A DNA stretch of 64,000 bases, taken from positions 62,001 through 126,000 of the forward strand of contig NZ_JABSSM010000018.1 in assembly GCF_013214165.1 (NCBI RefSeq), written 5' to 3'. The notes under the pieces are model-generated. The model was not told where the DNA came from. It was given only the letters and a program-made list of their open reading frames with translations, and did no database searches. Positions 17,746-27,338 of the stretch are shown piece after piece; positions within the stretch are counted from its first letter, which is position 1; every line of letters begins with the position of its first letter. Both the position numbers and the translations under genes were made by a program. The DNA is from Shewanella sp. Its GTDB lineage: Bacteria; Pseudomonadota; Gammaproteobacteria; Enterobacterales; Shewanellaceae.

Positions 17746-18061
17746 TCTGTCGATAGCATGGTTCATCTCAGCGGTGATCCTGGTATTATTTTCCTCTAGG
17801 GGAACCAAGACGTCCTCATGGTGATAGCAAGACCTAGGTCAGAAATACAAGCGCTAAATTATTATTTTGGCTTGAGACTCGTTTGAGTTAACATTTGTCC
17901 TTACTGCCGTTTAGTTATTGAAACTATTTGAATTAGCGTTTTAAATGGCTCGAATATAGCTTACCCATTAAGGCGTTTATTTCTTGTGTTGACCACCAGT
18001 TCCCTATGTGTTTTTTGCGAAATGTAAGATTGGATGCTAACTATTTTCTTAAGGATATGAA
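17746..18061. other. Intergenic region, about 315 bp
   Basis: No reading frame or structured element was recognised. It should hold the promoter of the zinc-ribbon gene, whose ribosome site AAGGA lies just before 18062. Confidence 0.5.
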
Positions 18062-18565
18062 ATGAAATGCCCCAGAACCAATACTAATTTAAAGTCTGTA
18101 AGAGTAGGCGGCATCGAGGTCGATATCTCGGAAGCTTGTGGTGGTGTCTTTTTTGATAATTATGAACTAGAACATTTTGATGAAAAGCACGAAAGAAGAG
18201 GCAAGGTTCTCGTTGAGCACCTTGATCAGTTTGTACCACTGCAAATTAGTTTAAAAGAGCGTATATCCTGTCCTAAGTGTATCGATATCGTCATGGCCAG
18301 ACATTTTTACAGTCCTGAACATCAAATTGAAATTGATGAATGCCCGGGGTGTGGTGGTATTTGGTTTGATTTTGGTGAACTGAAGAAGCTACGAGACATA
18401 TTCCCAACCCAAGTCGATAGGCTGAAAGCCGGGGATAAGTTTATGACTCAAATGGAAACCAGCTCTCGATATATCTCTTATCAAAGAGAACTCGAAGGTC
18501 GGGAAAACTTGGCTAATCGTTTGAGACGAAAAAGTGGTTTTTTTGTTGGTATATTCCTCGACTAA
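18062..18565 (+). CDS. TFIIB-type zinc-ribbon protein
   Basis: A 167 aa cytosolic protein with two zinc-ribbon-like segments. The first is degenerate (MKCPRTNTNL … EACGGVFFDNYEL, lacking paired cysteines). The second is complete: CPKCIDIVM … CPGCGGIWFDFGEL (about residues 76–105). This matches the zf-TFIIB family found in many bacteria. Its role is unknown. The remainder is a basic helical tail ending GFFVGIFLD. It is preceded by a good AAGGA site and stands alone. Confidence 0.8.
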   Translation: MKCPRTNTNLKSVRVGGIEVDISEACGGVFFDNYELEHFDEKHERRGKVLVEHLDQFVPLQISLKERISCPKCIDIVMARHFYSPEHQIEIDECPGCGGIWFDFGELKKLRDIFPTQVDRLKAGDKFMTQMETSSRYISYQRELEGRENLANRLRRKSGFFVGIFLD

Positions 18566-18635
18566 ACCTTCCGATTAGAAAAATAAAAGCGCTTGGTATT
18601 TGTGCTGTTCTAAAAGAGCTTTGCTGTTCAAATTA

Positions 18636-19771
18636 TTATACTTGCTCGAGTGCCTGAGACACATCGATGATGATGTCATCTATGTGCTCGACCCCCACAG
18701 ATATGCGGATTAAGTCTTCCGATACTCCGGCTTTGGCGAGTTCGTCGGCGTCGAGTTGCCTGTGGGTTGTCGATGCTGGGTGGCAGGCGAGGGACTTGGC
18801 ATCGCCAATATTGACTAAACGTAAGATCATCTGGAGTGCATCGATGAAACGGCCGCCCGCTTCTTTACCGCCACCACTTAGGCTAGATTTTATGCTGAAG
18901 CTGATGATCCCCGATGCCTTACCGCCGGTGATCTTGTGGCAGTTATCCTAAAATGGGCTATTTGGCAGCTCGGCGTAGTTGACCCAACTGACTTTGTGGT
19001 GCCAGTGCTGCCCCGGTATTTCTCAGTGGCACCACGCGGCCACGGCCGATAAAGGCAACTGGGCCGAAGGTGTCGGTGTAGACCACTCCATGATAAGACG
19101 GGTCTGGCTCGTTAAGCAGAGAAAAACGCTCAGGCTCTGCCGCCCAATCGAACTTACCGGAATCTATGATAACGCCGCCTATGGTTGTACCGTGACCGCC
19201 AATATACTTGGTCAGGGAATTGATCACGATATCGGCGCCAAACTCAAACGGCTTACACAAGACTGGCGTGGCCACGGTATTATCGACGATCAGCGGTACG
19301 CCATGCTTATGGGCTATCTCGGCTAAACGTGCCAGATCGACGATATTGTCTGCTGGGTTGCCGATAGACTCACAAAAAAGTGCTTTAGTTTTGTCATCTA
19401 TGTGGGCCTCTAAGCCTGTGTAGTCATCAGATGCCGCCATACGTACCTCGACACCCTGGCGAGGCAGTATGTGAGCAAATAAGTTGTAGGTTCCGCCATA
19501 GAGTTGACTGGTGCTGACGATATTATCACCCATCTGGGTCAGGGCTTGAATGGCATAGGTTATCGCCGCCATGCCCGATGCCACCGCGAGTGTGCCGACA
19601 CCGCCTTCAATCGCCGCTAATCTTTGTTCCAATACATCCGTTGTCGGATTCATTATGCGGGTGTAGATATTGCCTGGCACCTTTAAATCAAATAGATCGG
19701 CACCGTGTGGGTGTCGTCGAAGATGTAGGAAGTGGTCTGATAGATGGAGACTGCGGCTACCTTGGTGGTGG
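18636..19771 (-). pseudogene. metY: metY pseudogene (O-acetylhomoserine sulfhydrylase), several lesions
   Basis: The minus strand encodes a PLP-dependent Cys/Met-metabolism enzyme in pieces. The core is clear: VPGNIYTRIMNPTTDVLEQR, SQLYGGTYNLFAHILPR, the PLP-lysine motif NSLTKYIGGHG, and C-terminal [20 protein letters not shown]. Lesions visible: (1) the first 20 or so codons are missing, the homology starting (TKVAAVSIYQTTSYIFDD) right at the end of the upstream transporter gene; (2) a frameshift between that segment and HGADLFDL; (3) about 35 codons lost plus a frameshift between RNTGAALAP and HHKVSWVNYAELP; (4) an in-frame TAG after NSPF where a Tyr codon is expected. It cannot make a working enzyme. 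Confidence 0.85.
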
Positions 19772-20254
19772 CTAGTTTTGTTGTTCGCTCCAGGACCGGT
19801 TTGAGCTGTATACCCCAAGAATAATCAAGGCCACACCGCAGGCTTGGGTCAGAGTAGATGTGATGGAGGCCGAGTGTGACAGCTCGAAGAGTTCGAATGC
19901 CACGCTGGTGAGCATTTGGCCACTGATCACTAGCAGCGCAGCCTTCAGGGCACCGATTCGGCTGAGTATATGACTGTTAATGGCTACATATAAAGCGCCT
20001 ATCACACCGCCAAAATAGGCGAACCAGGGGATTTCTTCCCAAGCCAGACTCGTGGGAAGTGATACCTGAAACTCTCCCCATATTGACAAGGTAATGAGAG
20101 CGCCAAGGAGTAGAGTCAAGATCAAGGTGCCAACTATATGATTGTAAAATGAGGCGATAAATGGGCCCTTGCTCTGGCTTAATCGTCCGTTTAGGGCCCT
20201 ACACAGGCCGATCAAGATGCCATTAACCAGAGCCAGTAACAGATAGATAATCAT
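19772..20254 (-). CDS. YdcZ/DUF606-family transporter, second subunit
   Basis: A 160 aa membrane protein with five hydrophobic segments, typical of the DUF606 (YdcZ) branch of the drug/metabolite transporter superfamily, in which two half-size proteins pair up. Its ATG overlaps the stop of the preceding paralogue (TGATG), so the two are coupled and probably form a heterodimer. The 3' end abuts the metY remnant, whose 5' end was lost at this junction. Confidence 0.8.
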   Translation of the reverse strand: MIIYLLLALVNGILIGLCRALNGRLSQSKGPFIASFYNHIVGTLILTLLLGALITLSIWGEFQVSLPTSLAWEEIPWFAYFGGVIGALYVAINSHILSRIGALKAALLVISGQMLTSVAFELFELSHSASITSTLTQACGVALIILGVYSSNRSWSEQQN

Positions 20255-20724
20255 CAGCTTCTCCCAAAAAATATTATCAAGCTAGCGCCGGAGAAAATGG
20301 GAATTATAGATAATACGCGATGGGCGCTTATGGCCTTTTTGTCCACTCCGAAGAGGCCGAAATGATCGCTCAGCAGACCAAAAAATACTTGTCCCAATAA
20401 TCCTAATACCAAGGTGCCGGATAAGCCCAGCTCACTGTTGACCGTTATCGCCGCTAATATCACCACCATTGCCCCGGGTATGCCGCCTAAATAACTCCAC
20501 TTTGGTGCTGCGTCACCCGATATGGGTCTATCACGCTTTGAAATTGTGGTGATGACGGCAATGAGCAAGAGCGCCACCGAGGCGCCAATGGCATGGGCAA
20601 GCCAAGAGGCGTACAGGGGCGTAGTCAATGCGGCTAATGAGCTGTTTAGCTTGATCATCAGTGCCAGCAGGGCACCACCGACCAAGGCGAGTAAGAGATT
20701 TAAATTAACTGAAGTCATGTTCAT
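20254..20724 (-). CDS. YdcZ/DUF606-family transporter, first subunit
   Basis: A 156 aa paralogue of the next gene with the same five-helix layout (LLLALVGGALLALMIKLN… at the N-terminus, GLSGTLVLGLLGQVFFGLL in the fourth helix). It is transcribed divergently from the LysR gene starting at 20822, with 97 bp between, so the LysR protein is the natural candidate regulator. The substrate is unknown. Confidence 0.8.
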   Translation of the reverse strand: MNMTSVNLNLLLALVGGALLALMIKLNSSLAALTTPLYASWLAHAIGASVALLLIAVITTISKRDRPISGDAAPKWSYLGGIPGAMVVILAAITVNSELGLSGTLVLGLLGQVFFGLLSDHFGLFGVDKKAISAHRVLSIIPIFSGASLIIFFGRS

Positions 20725-20821
20725 TCTTGTGCTGATTATCGAGATGAACGCACTTTATATTGTTTCTGTTTATTTGATAATATACGGCTAAGACAATCAT
20801 AGTTGAGTAAAGGTTGACAGT

Positions 20822-21730
20822 ATGGAGAGCTTTTCGGCAATCCCGGTATTTGTGGCTGTGGTGGAATGTGGCAGTTTTTCCCTGGCTAGTGAGCAACTTG
20901 GGGTGACTAAGTCTGCGGTCAGTAAACGCATCAGCCAGCTCGAGGCCAAGCTCGGGGTGCAACTGCTGCATCGCACCACCAGAAAGTTAAGCCTGACCGA
21001 AGCGGGAGAGCGTTACTTCGATTATGCCCGTAACGCATTGACACTCGCCAATGAAGGCGAAGATGCAATATCGGAGCTGCAAGACAAGCCCAGGGGGAGA
21101 TTAAGAGTCAATGCCCCCATGGCATTTGGCCGCCTGCATATCGCGCCGCTGATCCCCGATTTTTTGCGGGAACACCCTCAAATCGAAATAGACATGATGA
21201 TGGACGATAAGGTGGTAGACCTCGTCGGCGGCAGTTTCGATATCGCCATTCGTATCGGCAAGTTACCGGATTCCAGCCTCATCGCCAGGCGCCTAGCCCC
21301 CTGTCATAGCGTATTGTGTGCCTCGCCCGCTTATCTGCAGCGCTGGGGAACGCCCAAGAAACCGGCGCAACTGGTGTCACATAATTGTCTGTATTATTCC
21401 TATTTCCAGGGGGGCACAGAATGGCGTTTTAATGGCCCAGAAGGATTAGAAAGTCTGGTTCCCAGAGGGAACTATCGCGTCAACAACAGCGAGGCGTTAC
21501 TGGAAGCTTTGCTCGCTGGGCTGGGGATCTGTCAGATGCCCACATTTATCGTCGGACCTGCCATCGCAGACGGTAGATTAGTGGCCTTATTGCCCGAATA
21601 CAGACTGCCACAACATGCCATTTATGCCATGTTGCCGGGGCGAAAGCATATTCCGGCCAAGATACGCGTCTTCCTGGACTGTCTGCTGACTCATTTTGAT
21701 GAAACCTTGCCATATTGGGACGGTCACTAA
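20822..21730 (+). CDS. LysR-family transcriptional regulator
   Basis: A 302 aa LysR protein. The N-terminal winged HTH covers residues 1–60 (FVAVVECGSFSLASEQLGV, KSAVSKRISQLEAKLGVQLL). The effector-binding domain covers about 88–295 (RLRVNAPMAFGRLHIAPLI, FDIAIRIGKLPDSSLIARRL), a pattern of the CrgA-like subgroup. It is divergent from the YdcZ-type transporter pair, which it probably controls from the shared 97 bp intergenic region. Confidence 0.9.
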   Translation: MESFSAIPVFVAVVECGSFSLASEQLGVTKSAVSKRISQLEAKLGVQLLHRTTRKLSLTEAGERYFDYARNALTLANEGEDAISELQDKPRGRLRVNAPMAFGRLHIAPLIPDFLREHPQIEIDMMMDDKVVDLVGGSFDIAIRIGKLPDSSLIARRLAPCHSVLCASPAYLQRWGTPKKPAQLVSHNCLYYSYFQGGTEWRFNGPEGLESLVPRGNYRVNNSEALLEALLAGLGICQMPTFIVGPAIADGRLVALLPEYRLPQHAIYAMLPGRKHIPAKIRVFLDCLLTHFDETLPYWDGH

Positions 21731-21904
21731 CAGTCACTAGTACTGACCTAATATAGAACACCATAAATATAGATCTGGACTGATTGTTAGTTTCTGTTAG
21801 AAAGAGATACTGCCGCCACTTACTACTAGGGAATCGAGTTTAAAACTATGGCTGGCACATATCGATAATGAGAAAATATTTGGCATCACTAGGTTTGAAC
21901 TTGG

Positions 21905-23086
21905 TTAGCTATCTTGGCACTGTTTTCTTGCAACAGTGCCAAGGTTTAGTTTTACACTGAGTAAGCAAGATAAGCCTGCACTCAAGATGAGTACCATCCC
22001 CAGGTTTTGTAATATCCCAGTGAGCGCAAGACCCGCACCGAACAGCAAGTAATAAGTTAACCCAAACAGGGCGCCAGCTGTGCCAACTGCGTGTCGATAA
22101 TTTTCTAACGCTTGACTCATGATATTGGGTAAAGCCATGCCACTACAAAGCAACATACCTACCATGGGTATTAGGAACAGCAGATCAGAGCTGAGTAACC
22201 AGACGCCAAAGGCACAAGTTAACGCCAGGACTGAGGCGACAGAGATCAATTGGTGTGACTGCCAGCCTTTCGATACCAGGCGCTTACTCAGCAAGCTGCC
22301 CAGTATCGTACCTATGGGTAACACGACGCCGCTATAGCCAAACTCGGTCGATGTCATGCCTAAATTATGAAAGATAAAGGGACCGAGTGAGTAATAGCTA
22401 TATAGCATGATATTAAAGGCAGCTATCAGGCCGGCGTTGCACCATAAACTCGTGTCTCGACTCATCTGCTTGGCCAGCTGCAGAACGCCATTTTTTTGGG
22501 GATTTACTGACTCGGCGTTAGCGCTCATTTTCGGATTGGTCTCGGATAAGCTGATAAGGGCAAGCAGCCAGAGCGTGATGGCTAGCATCAGCAAGCTGCA
22601 GAATATCCCGCTATAGCCGAAATGAGTCACTATGATGCCGCCACTCAATAATCCAATAACCGGGCTGATCGAAACGCCCATGGTGATCACCGAGAATACC
22701 TTAGTCAGTTCGGTTCCCTGGTAGCAATCTCTTAGCATAGCCTGAGTCACGACTGAGCCTGTGGCCGCACCGAAAGCCGATATGATCCTTGCCAGCATCA
22801 GCGTCTCGAAACTGGTTGCAAAAATAGCCAGTGTGGCGCCCACGCCATAGGTGACTAATCCAAGCAGCATGGCTTTTCGACGACCTAGGGTGTCACTCAG
22901 CCTTCCCCAGGCAAGCACCCCGAAGGCAAAGGCGATAAAGTATACTGATATCGTTTGTGAAGCGGTTTGGGCTGTGATCCCGAACGCCTGTGAAATATGG
23001 GGTAAAGCCGGGCTATAGATGGTTTCGACAACTTGTGGAAACATCACTAAGGCCAATATAAGCCAGAGATGTGGCATTGTTTTCAT
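21905..23086 (-). CDS. MFS drug exporter, Bcr/CflA-like
   Basis: A 393 aa major-facilitator protein with 12 predicted helices. The motif A loop between helices 2 and 3 reads GRLSDTLGRRKAMLLG, and the drug-antiporter motif C region reads SVITMGVSISPVIGLLSGG in helix 5. This fits the Bcr/CflA (DHA1) drug:H+ antiporters. It is divergent from an AraC-type gene 109 bp away, which is likely its regulator. The start has GGAG ten bases upstream. Confidence 0.85.
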   Translation of the reverse strand: MKTMPHLWLILALVMFPQVVETIYSPALPHISQAFGITAQTASQTISVYFIAFAFGVLAWGRLSDTLGRRKAMLLGLVTYGVGATLAIFATSFETLMLARIISAFGAATGSVVTQAMLRDCYQGTELTKVFSVITMGVSISPVIGLLSGGIIVTHFGYSGIFCSLLMLAITLWLLALISLSETNPKMSANAESVNPQKNGVLQLAKQMSRDTSLWCNAGLIAAFNIMLYSYYSLGPFIFHNLGMTSTEFGYSGVVLPIGTILGSLLSKRLVSKGWQSHQLISVASVLALTCAFGVWLLSSDLLFLIPMVGMLLCSGMALPNIMSQALENYRHAVGTAGALFGLTYYLLFGAGLALTGILQNLGMVLILSAGLSCLLSVKLNLGTVARKQCQDS

Positions 23087-23195
23087 GGGAGGTGACTCCG
23101 TGGCATTGAATATTAAATTTGATGCCGAGAACTATAGCGATTAACCGAGTGTCCGATTACAATGATAAGGACATTAACTATCAAAAATAAGACTT

Positions 23196-23984
23196 ATGGC
23201 GATCCTAAACTCAGACTGTGCAGCAGAGGTGTTAGCGAGCTTAGATGATTTTGAGGCTCAGGTTGTTGGTATCGCTTCTGGGATAGGGTCTTATGACTCA
23301 GGCGTTCATAGCCACCAGAAGTCACAGCTGCTGTATGCTCCAGAAGGTTGTATAACCATAGCTCTGGAGCAGATGCAATATGTATTACCGCCGACCAAGG
23401 CCGCCTGGATCCCAGCTGGGATAGAGCATTGTGCCAAAATGCAGATGCGTGATGTGGTGACATGTCGCTCCCTATACTTCGATACAGCCTCCTTTACTGG
23501 CTTGCCTGACAAGATAAAAATTATCGGCGTTAACGACCTGTTTAAGCAACTTATTGAGCGTATGTCTCTGTGGCCCTGGGACATGCCAGCCGAGCAACAA
23601 AAGAACCTACTGTCCCTGTTTATTGAGGAGTTGTTGGTTGCGCCGGAAGAGATGCTACCTCTGCCTATTCCTGATGATCCTCGTTTGAAACCTTGGCTGG
23701 CACAAGTGATGTCTGGAGATACCTTGCCCCAGCCATTGAATCAAATGGCCAAAATGGTTGGCGCCAGTGAGAAAACTATTTCGCGTATCTTCATCAGGCA
23801 AACCGGGATGCCTTATCAGGCCTGGCGTCAGCAGTGGCGCTTACATGGGGCAATAGTACGACTCGCCGAGGGTCGAAGTATCTCTGAAGTCGCATTTTCA
23901 CTGGATTTCTCCAGCGATAGCGCCTTTATCAGTTTTTTTCGACAGCATATGGGGGAGACGCCCAATCGGTTTATTAACAGTTAA
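23196..23984 (+). CDS. AraC-family transcriptional regulator
   Basis: A 262 aa protein. The N-terminal half (about 25–130) is a cupin-like ligand domain (SHQKSQLLYAPEGCITIAL, PTKAAWIPAGIEHCAKM). The C-terminal half (about 165–260) is the double helix-turn-helix of AraC/XylS proteins (QMAKMVGASEKTISRIFIRQ and SISEVAFSLDFSSDSAFISFFRQ). It is divergent from the MFS exporter, suggesting local control of that gene by a small aromatic or drug-like ligand. That is inference from layout only. Confidence 0.88.
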   Translation: MAILNSDCAAEVLASLDDFEAQVVGIASGIGSYDSGVHSHQKSQLLYAPEGCITIALEQMQYVLPPTKAAWIPAGIEHCAKMQMRDVVTCRSLYFDTASFTGLPDKIKIIGVNDLFKQLIERMSLWPWDMPAEQQKNLLSLFIEELLVAPEEMLPLPIPDDPRLKPWLAQVMSGDTLPQPLNQMAKMVGASEKTISRIFIRQTGMPYQAWRQQWRLHGAIVRLAEGRSISEVAFSLDFSSDSAFISFFRQHMGETPNRFINS

Positions 23985-24065
23985 CTTGCTTGCAGCAGCA
24001 TATACGTGGATATTCGCTTGACTGGTTTATAATTTTTTTTAGAACGTCGATAATGAGTAGACTTG

Positions 24066-24740
24066 ATGCAACTAAAACCTCTGTCTAAAGGACGATTCCA
24101 ATCACTTTGGGAACAGGAACACGATGAAATTGAGCAGATCATGCTCGAGTGTATCAGTGAAACTAAGCTAGTGCCGGCACATCAAAAACTGATGCAGCAG
24201 GGGCAGAAAGTGGATTCGCTTATCTTAGTCAAGCATGGCCGGATCTCCATGGGCTATACGGCCCGTAATGGCCGCTGTTTCCAGTTAGGCACTATGGTGT
24301 GTGATTCTCAACTGTTTGGCGAGATGGAGTTTTTCAGTGGTTATAAGTGTCAGCTGGATATAGTGGCCGAAGATGACGTCGAGATAGAGGTCATCTGTGG
24401 CGATAAGCTGCAGCAGGCGCTCATCAAGCAGCCTATGTTTGCCCTATTTTTTGCCAGTGCCATCGCCGTCGACTATCAAGATGCAGTCGATATCCTGGCT
24501 CGCAGAATGCTGTATCCCATCGCCTATAACATAGCTTACGATCTCTACCATAGATATTTAGACGATCTGCCAGTAGATGGTTTCACTAAGTGCTACCTGG
24601 AGGCTGAGCGTTTTGCGACGACAGATCGTGTGTATCGCCGTGCCGTCAAGAAACTTGAAGAATTAGGCCTGATCCACAAGGATAAGGAAGAGGGGATAGT
24701 GATTCGCGATCTAGAAGGATTGAAAGCCTATCTTGAATAG
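24066..24740 (+). CDS. Crp/Fnr-family regulator, YeiL-like
   Basis: A 224 aa protein with an N-terminal cyclic-nucleotide-binding fold (about 30–125: LVKHGRISMGYTARNGRCFQLGTM, LFGEMEFFSGY) and a C-terminal winged helix (about 165–222: FATTDRVYRRAVKKLEELGLIHK). The cNMP phosphate-binding cassette is not conserved and there is no FNR-type N-terminal cysteine cluster, so neither cAMP nor oxygen sensing is supported. The overall plan resembles YeiL. The ATG at 24066 is chosen over the TTG one codon upstream; the ribosome site is weak. A hairpin terminator follows. Confidence 0.75.
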   Translation: MQLKPLSKGRFQSLWEQEHDEIEQIMLECISETKLVPAHQKLMQQGQKVDSLILVKHGRISMGYTARNGRCFQLGTMVCDSQLFGEMEFFSGYKCQLDIVAEDDVEIEVICGDKLQQALIKQPMFALFFASAIAVDYQDAVDILARRMLYPIAYNIAYDLYHRYLDDLPVDGFTKCYLEAERFATTDRVYRRAVKKLEELGLIHKDKEEGIVIRDLEGLKAYLE

Positions 24741-24770
24741 TTGAATAGTCATCATTATAGCTTGAATAAA

Positions 24771-24805
24771 ATTAAGCCCCGGCAGTCAGACTACCGGGGC
24801 TTAAT
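24771..24805. terminator. Terminator-like hairpin
   Basis: A 12-bp perfect stem ATTAAGCCCCGG/CCGGGGCTTAAT with an 11-base loop lies between the convergent Crp-like gene and a small minus-strand ORF. There is no long T-run, but the A/T-ended GC-rich stem is typical. Confidence 0.65.
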
Positions 24806-24818
24806 GTCATAGGGAGTA

Positions 24819-24980
24819 TTATTTTTCTTGCAGGTCGGGGCTCCTCTGCTGCTCATCTTGCTGACTGGCCTTCCTCATCAACAAACAGAGTATACTCGCT
24901 CGCCTCATCCTGATTTTTCGTACTCTATTCTTAACTCTAATCGTTCTCAGTTTACGCATGGCAGTTAGCTTATCTGTCAT
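24819..24980 (-). CDS. Possible 53 aa basic protein
   Basis: The minus-strand frame starts MTDKLTAMRKLRTIRV and ends SPDLQEK. It is very basic in its first half (RVKNRVRKIRMRR) and polar in the second. It ends 14 bp from the shared hairpin terminator, a placement typical of real genes. No strong ribosome site is seen. The family is not recognised, and it could be chance. Confidence 0.35.
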   Translation of the reverse strand: MTDKLTAMRKLRTIRVKNRVRKIRMRRASILCLLMRKASQQDEQQRSPDLQEK

Positions 24981-25199
24981 TGTCTATATTAAAGTTACCG
25001 ACATTATACGGATTTTTAATACCAATTTTAAGTCCCATTATAAGCCATGGCTAAACTGTTTTCTGCGGCTTGGCGACGAGACATAACTCGCATGCCCGAT
25101 AAATTATCGCGCCGAGGTCGATTAATGAACAAGCTTGACCCTTGTCGCTGAATAGCGATAATGGCGCACCTCGTTTCACCGCCAATATATTACCGATAA

Positions 25200-25919
25200 A
25201 TGCGCCTCGATAAATTCCTCTGCAAGAGTACAGATTTCACCCGTGCCGAATCAATTGACTTGATTGAGACCGGGAAGGTGCGGGTTAACGGGATTGTTAT
25301 TGTTACGCCCCAGACGCAAGTACACGAAAATAACAGCATCATGTTAGCCGGGCAGCGTCTGGTTGCCAGGCCTTCGCGCTATATCATGCTGCATAAGCCA
25401 ATTAATACTCTTTGTTCCAACGTCGATGGCGACTATCCATCGGTGATGAAGTACATCCATGTGGACAGAGCCGAGGACCTGCATATCACAGGTCGACTCG
25501 ATGCCGATACGACTGGCCTCTTGCTGCTCACCGATGATGGACGTTGGTCGTTTAACATCATTAACCCTAAGTATCACTGTGAGAAAACCTATCGGGTGAC
25601 GCTACGAGATCCTATAGAAGATGGGGATATCGATGACTTGGTATGGCGATTCGAACAGGGACTGCAGCTTCAGGGTGAAAAAACCCTGACGTTAGCCGCT
25701 AAACTTGAGGTTATTGCGTCGCATCAGGTACTGCTAACTCTTTGTGAGGGACGCTATCACCAGGTAAAACGTATGTTTTTCACCGTGGGAAATCGTGTGG
25801 TCAGCTTACATAGGCAGCAGGTAGGTAAGCTGAGCCTAGATATAGAGCTTGGTCAATGGCGATACCTGACAGAAGATGAAGTCAGTGGCTTTAACTGCTA
25901 TGAGTCAAGTATCGGCTAG
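25200..25919 (+). CDS. rsuA: RsuA-like 16S rRNA pseudouridine synthase
   Basis: A 239 aa protein with an N-terminal S4 RNA-binding domain (MRLDKFLCKSTDFTRAESI, residues 1–55) and the RsuA/RluE catalytic fold. The catalytic aspartate is in GRLDADTTGLLLLTDDG (about residue 101). The motif CEGRYHQVKRMF (about 182) is diagnostic of the RsuA group. RsuA makes pseudouridine 516 of 16S rRNA. Its 3' end overlaps the convergent DUF3300 gene by 4 bp. Confidence 0.87.
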   Translation: MRLDKFLCKSTDFTRAESIDLIETGKVRVNGIVIVTPQTQVHENNSIMLAGQRLVARPSRYIMLHKPINTLCSNVDGDYPSVMKYIHVDRAEDLHITGRLDADTTGLLLLTDDGRWSFNIINPKYHCEKTYRVTLRDPIEDGDIDDLVWRFEQGLQLQGEKTLTLAAKLEVIASHQVLLTLCEGRYHQVKRMFFTVGNRVVSLHRQQVGKLSLDIELGQWRYLTEDEVSGFNCYESSIG

Positions 25920-27250
25920 TTCCTCTGTTTAGTGTGAGAGCGATTATGACTCTTTTGACTATTACTTCTTTGGCTATTACTTTTTTGATGATGCACCTTA
26001 GGCTGAGACGGAGCCGAACTTCTTACCTGAGATGAGTTTCTTATCTGAGTTGGCTTATGACTCGCCTTGGTTTGAACCTGCTTGTAATGTGATGTTTTGT
26101 TGTTCTGTTGTGATTTTAAGTTATTGTGCGCCTTGTTGTTCTGTTGTGAGTAAGGTTGCGCCTTGTGAGCTGGCTTTTGACCCGCATTGGTTTGAATCCG
26201 ATTGTAATGTGAGGCTTGTTGCAATCTTTGCTGTGTTTGAGCGTGATGATTCCCCCTTGTGGCGCGTGTAGTATGGCTAGATTTTGAGTGAAGCTTATTG
26301 CCTGTGCTCGAATGTTTAATGGCATGACGATCAGCCTGACGTACCTGCTTGCTATATAGCGTGCTCGGACGATGACTCTTGTATCTATGTTTTACCGCTG
26401 GGCTGCGATAAGCGACGCCGCGGCGATGTGCAGGTTTATGGTGCCATCTCTGTGCGCCATGACTGGTCACGATAGGGCCGTGATGACGATAGTGATGGGA
26501 ATTTCTGTGGTGAACGACCACCACATGGCGCTTGTGCCAATGGAAGGCGCTAAAATAATAATTAAAAGAAATATGCACGCCACGGTGCCAGTAAAAGTGA
26601 CCATAGGGTGGACGTATATAATGAGGGTGAGGTGCCCAATAAACGGGCGGGTAGTTATACCAGGCCCAATGACCATAGACGACTCTTGGATCGTAATAGG
26701 GCACGTAGACGATCTCTTTCTGAGCCGGCTCTATGATGATTTGCTCATCGACGCGGCTCACCGACATGTTATCCATCTCGGCTAAGCTGTTTGCTTCATC
26801 GGCCTGATGTCTTAATGTCTGAATGCTAGATAGCATCCTCTCTTCATCTTGCAAGAAAGCATCGCCTAAATCTTGTGTCCAGGCTAAATCTTCACTGAGT
26901 TTGTCGAGCACGGTAGGAAAAGCCAGCAGGGCGGTGACACTGGGATCCCAGTCCTCATCTGCGGCCTTCTCCATTAACTGCTCGATGGGGAGTAAGGTGT
27001 TTTTGCTCTGTAAGCGTTTAGCCTGCACGATTTCCAGTGGGTAGGTTGATGCGATAAGAATATGAGTCAGCAAGCTATCTGGATATAGGGCGATAGGCGC
27101 GAGCATCTGCGCCAGCTCGGCTTCACTGAAGCTGGCCTCTTGTCCAGACTCAGCCTGTGCTTTTGACAGCGGGGCGAGCAGCGTAAGAGTGAGAATCATA
27201 CACAGGGCAATGATCCCCCAAGTTCGATCTTGTCGAGTGTGCATCTTCAT
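25916..27250 (-). CDS. DUF3300 exported protein with long His/Ser/Gln-rich tail
   Basis: A 444 aa exported protein; the ATG at 27250 follows GGAG by six bases. The signal peptide ends near SKAQA. Residues about 35–195 form the DUF3300 domain (QMLAPIALYPDSLLTHILIA, VYVPYYDPRVVYGHWAWYNY). The remaining 240 residues are of low complexity, rich in His, Lys, Ser, Asn and Gln, with many HH and WHK pairs that could bind metal. Some segments are near-duplicates (…ASHYNRIQTNAGQKPAHK… and …TSHYKQVQTKASHKPTQ…). Function unknown; probably periplasmic or cell-envelope bound. Confidence 0.8.
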   Translation of the reverse strand: MKMHTRQDRTWGIIALCMILTLTLLAPLSKAQAESGQEASFSEAELAQMLAPIALYPDSLLTHILIASTYPLEIVQAKRLQSKNTLLPIEQLMEKAADEDWDPSVTALLAFPTVLDKLSEDLAWTQDLGDAFLQDEERMLSSIQTLRHQADEANSLAEMDNMSVSRVDEQIIIEPAQKEIVYVPYYDPRVVYGHWAWYNYPPVYWAPHPHYIRPPYGHFYWHRGVHISFNYYFSAFHWHKRHVVVVHHRNSHHYRHHGPIVTSHGAQRWHHKPAHRRGVAYRSPAVKHRYKSHRPSTLYSKQVRQADRHAIKHSSTGNKLHSKSSHTTRATRGNHHAQTQQRLQQASHYNRIQTNAGQKPAHKAQPYSQQNNKAHNNLKSQQNNKTSHYKQVQTKASHKPTQIRNSSQVRSSAPSQPKVHHQKSNSQRSNSQKSHNRSHTKQRN

Positions 27251-27338
27251 GTCGTCTCCAAACACCTATTATTGATTGTGTATCGATTATAAAGAGACGA
27301 AGATGAACGTAAGCTGAAAATGATTAGAATTTGATAAG

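Noticed and set aside
26372-26785. Long plus-strand frame opposite the DUF3300 gene
   Set aside because: It is a shadow of the repetitive His-rich coding sequence on the other strand, with no ribosome site or family.
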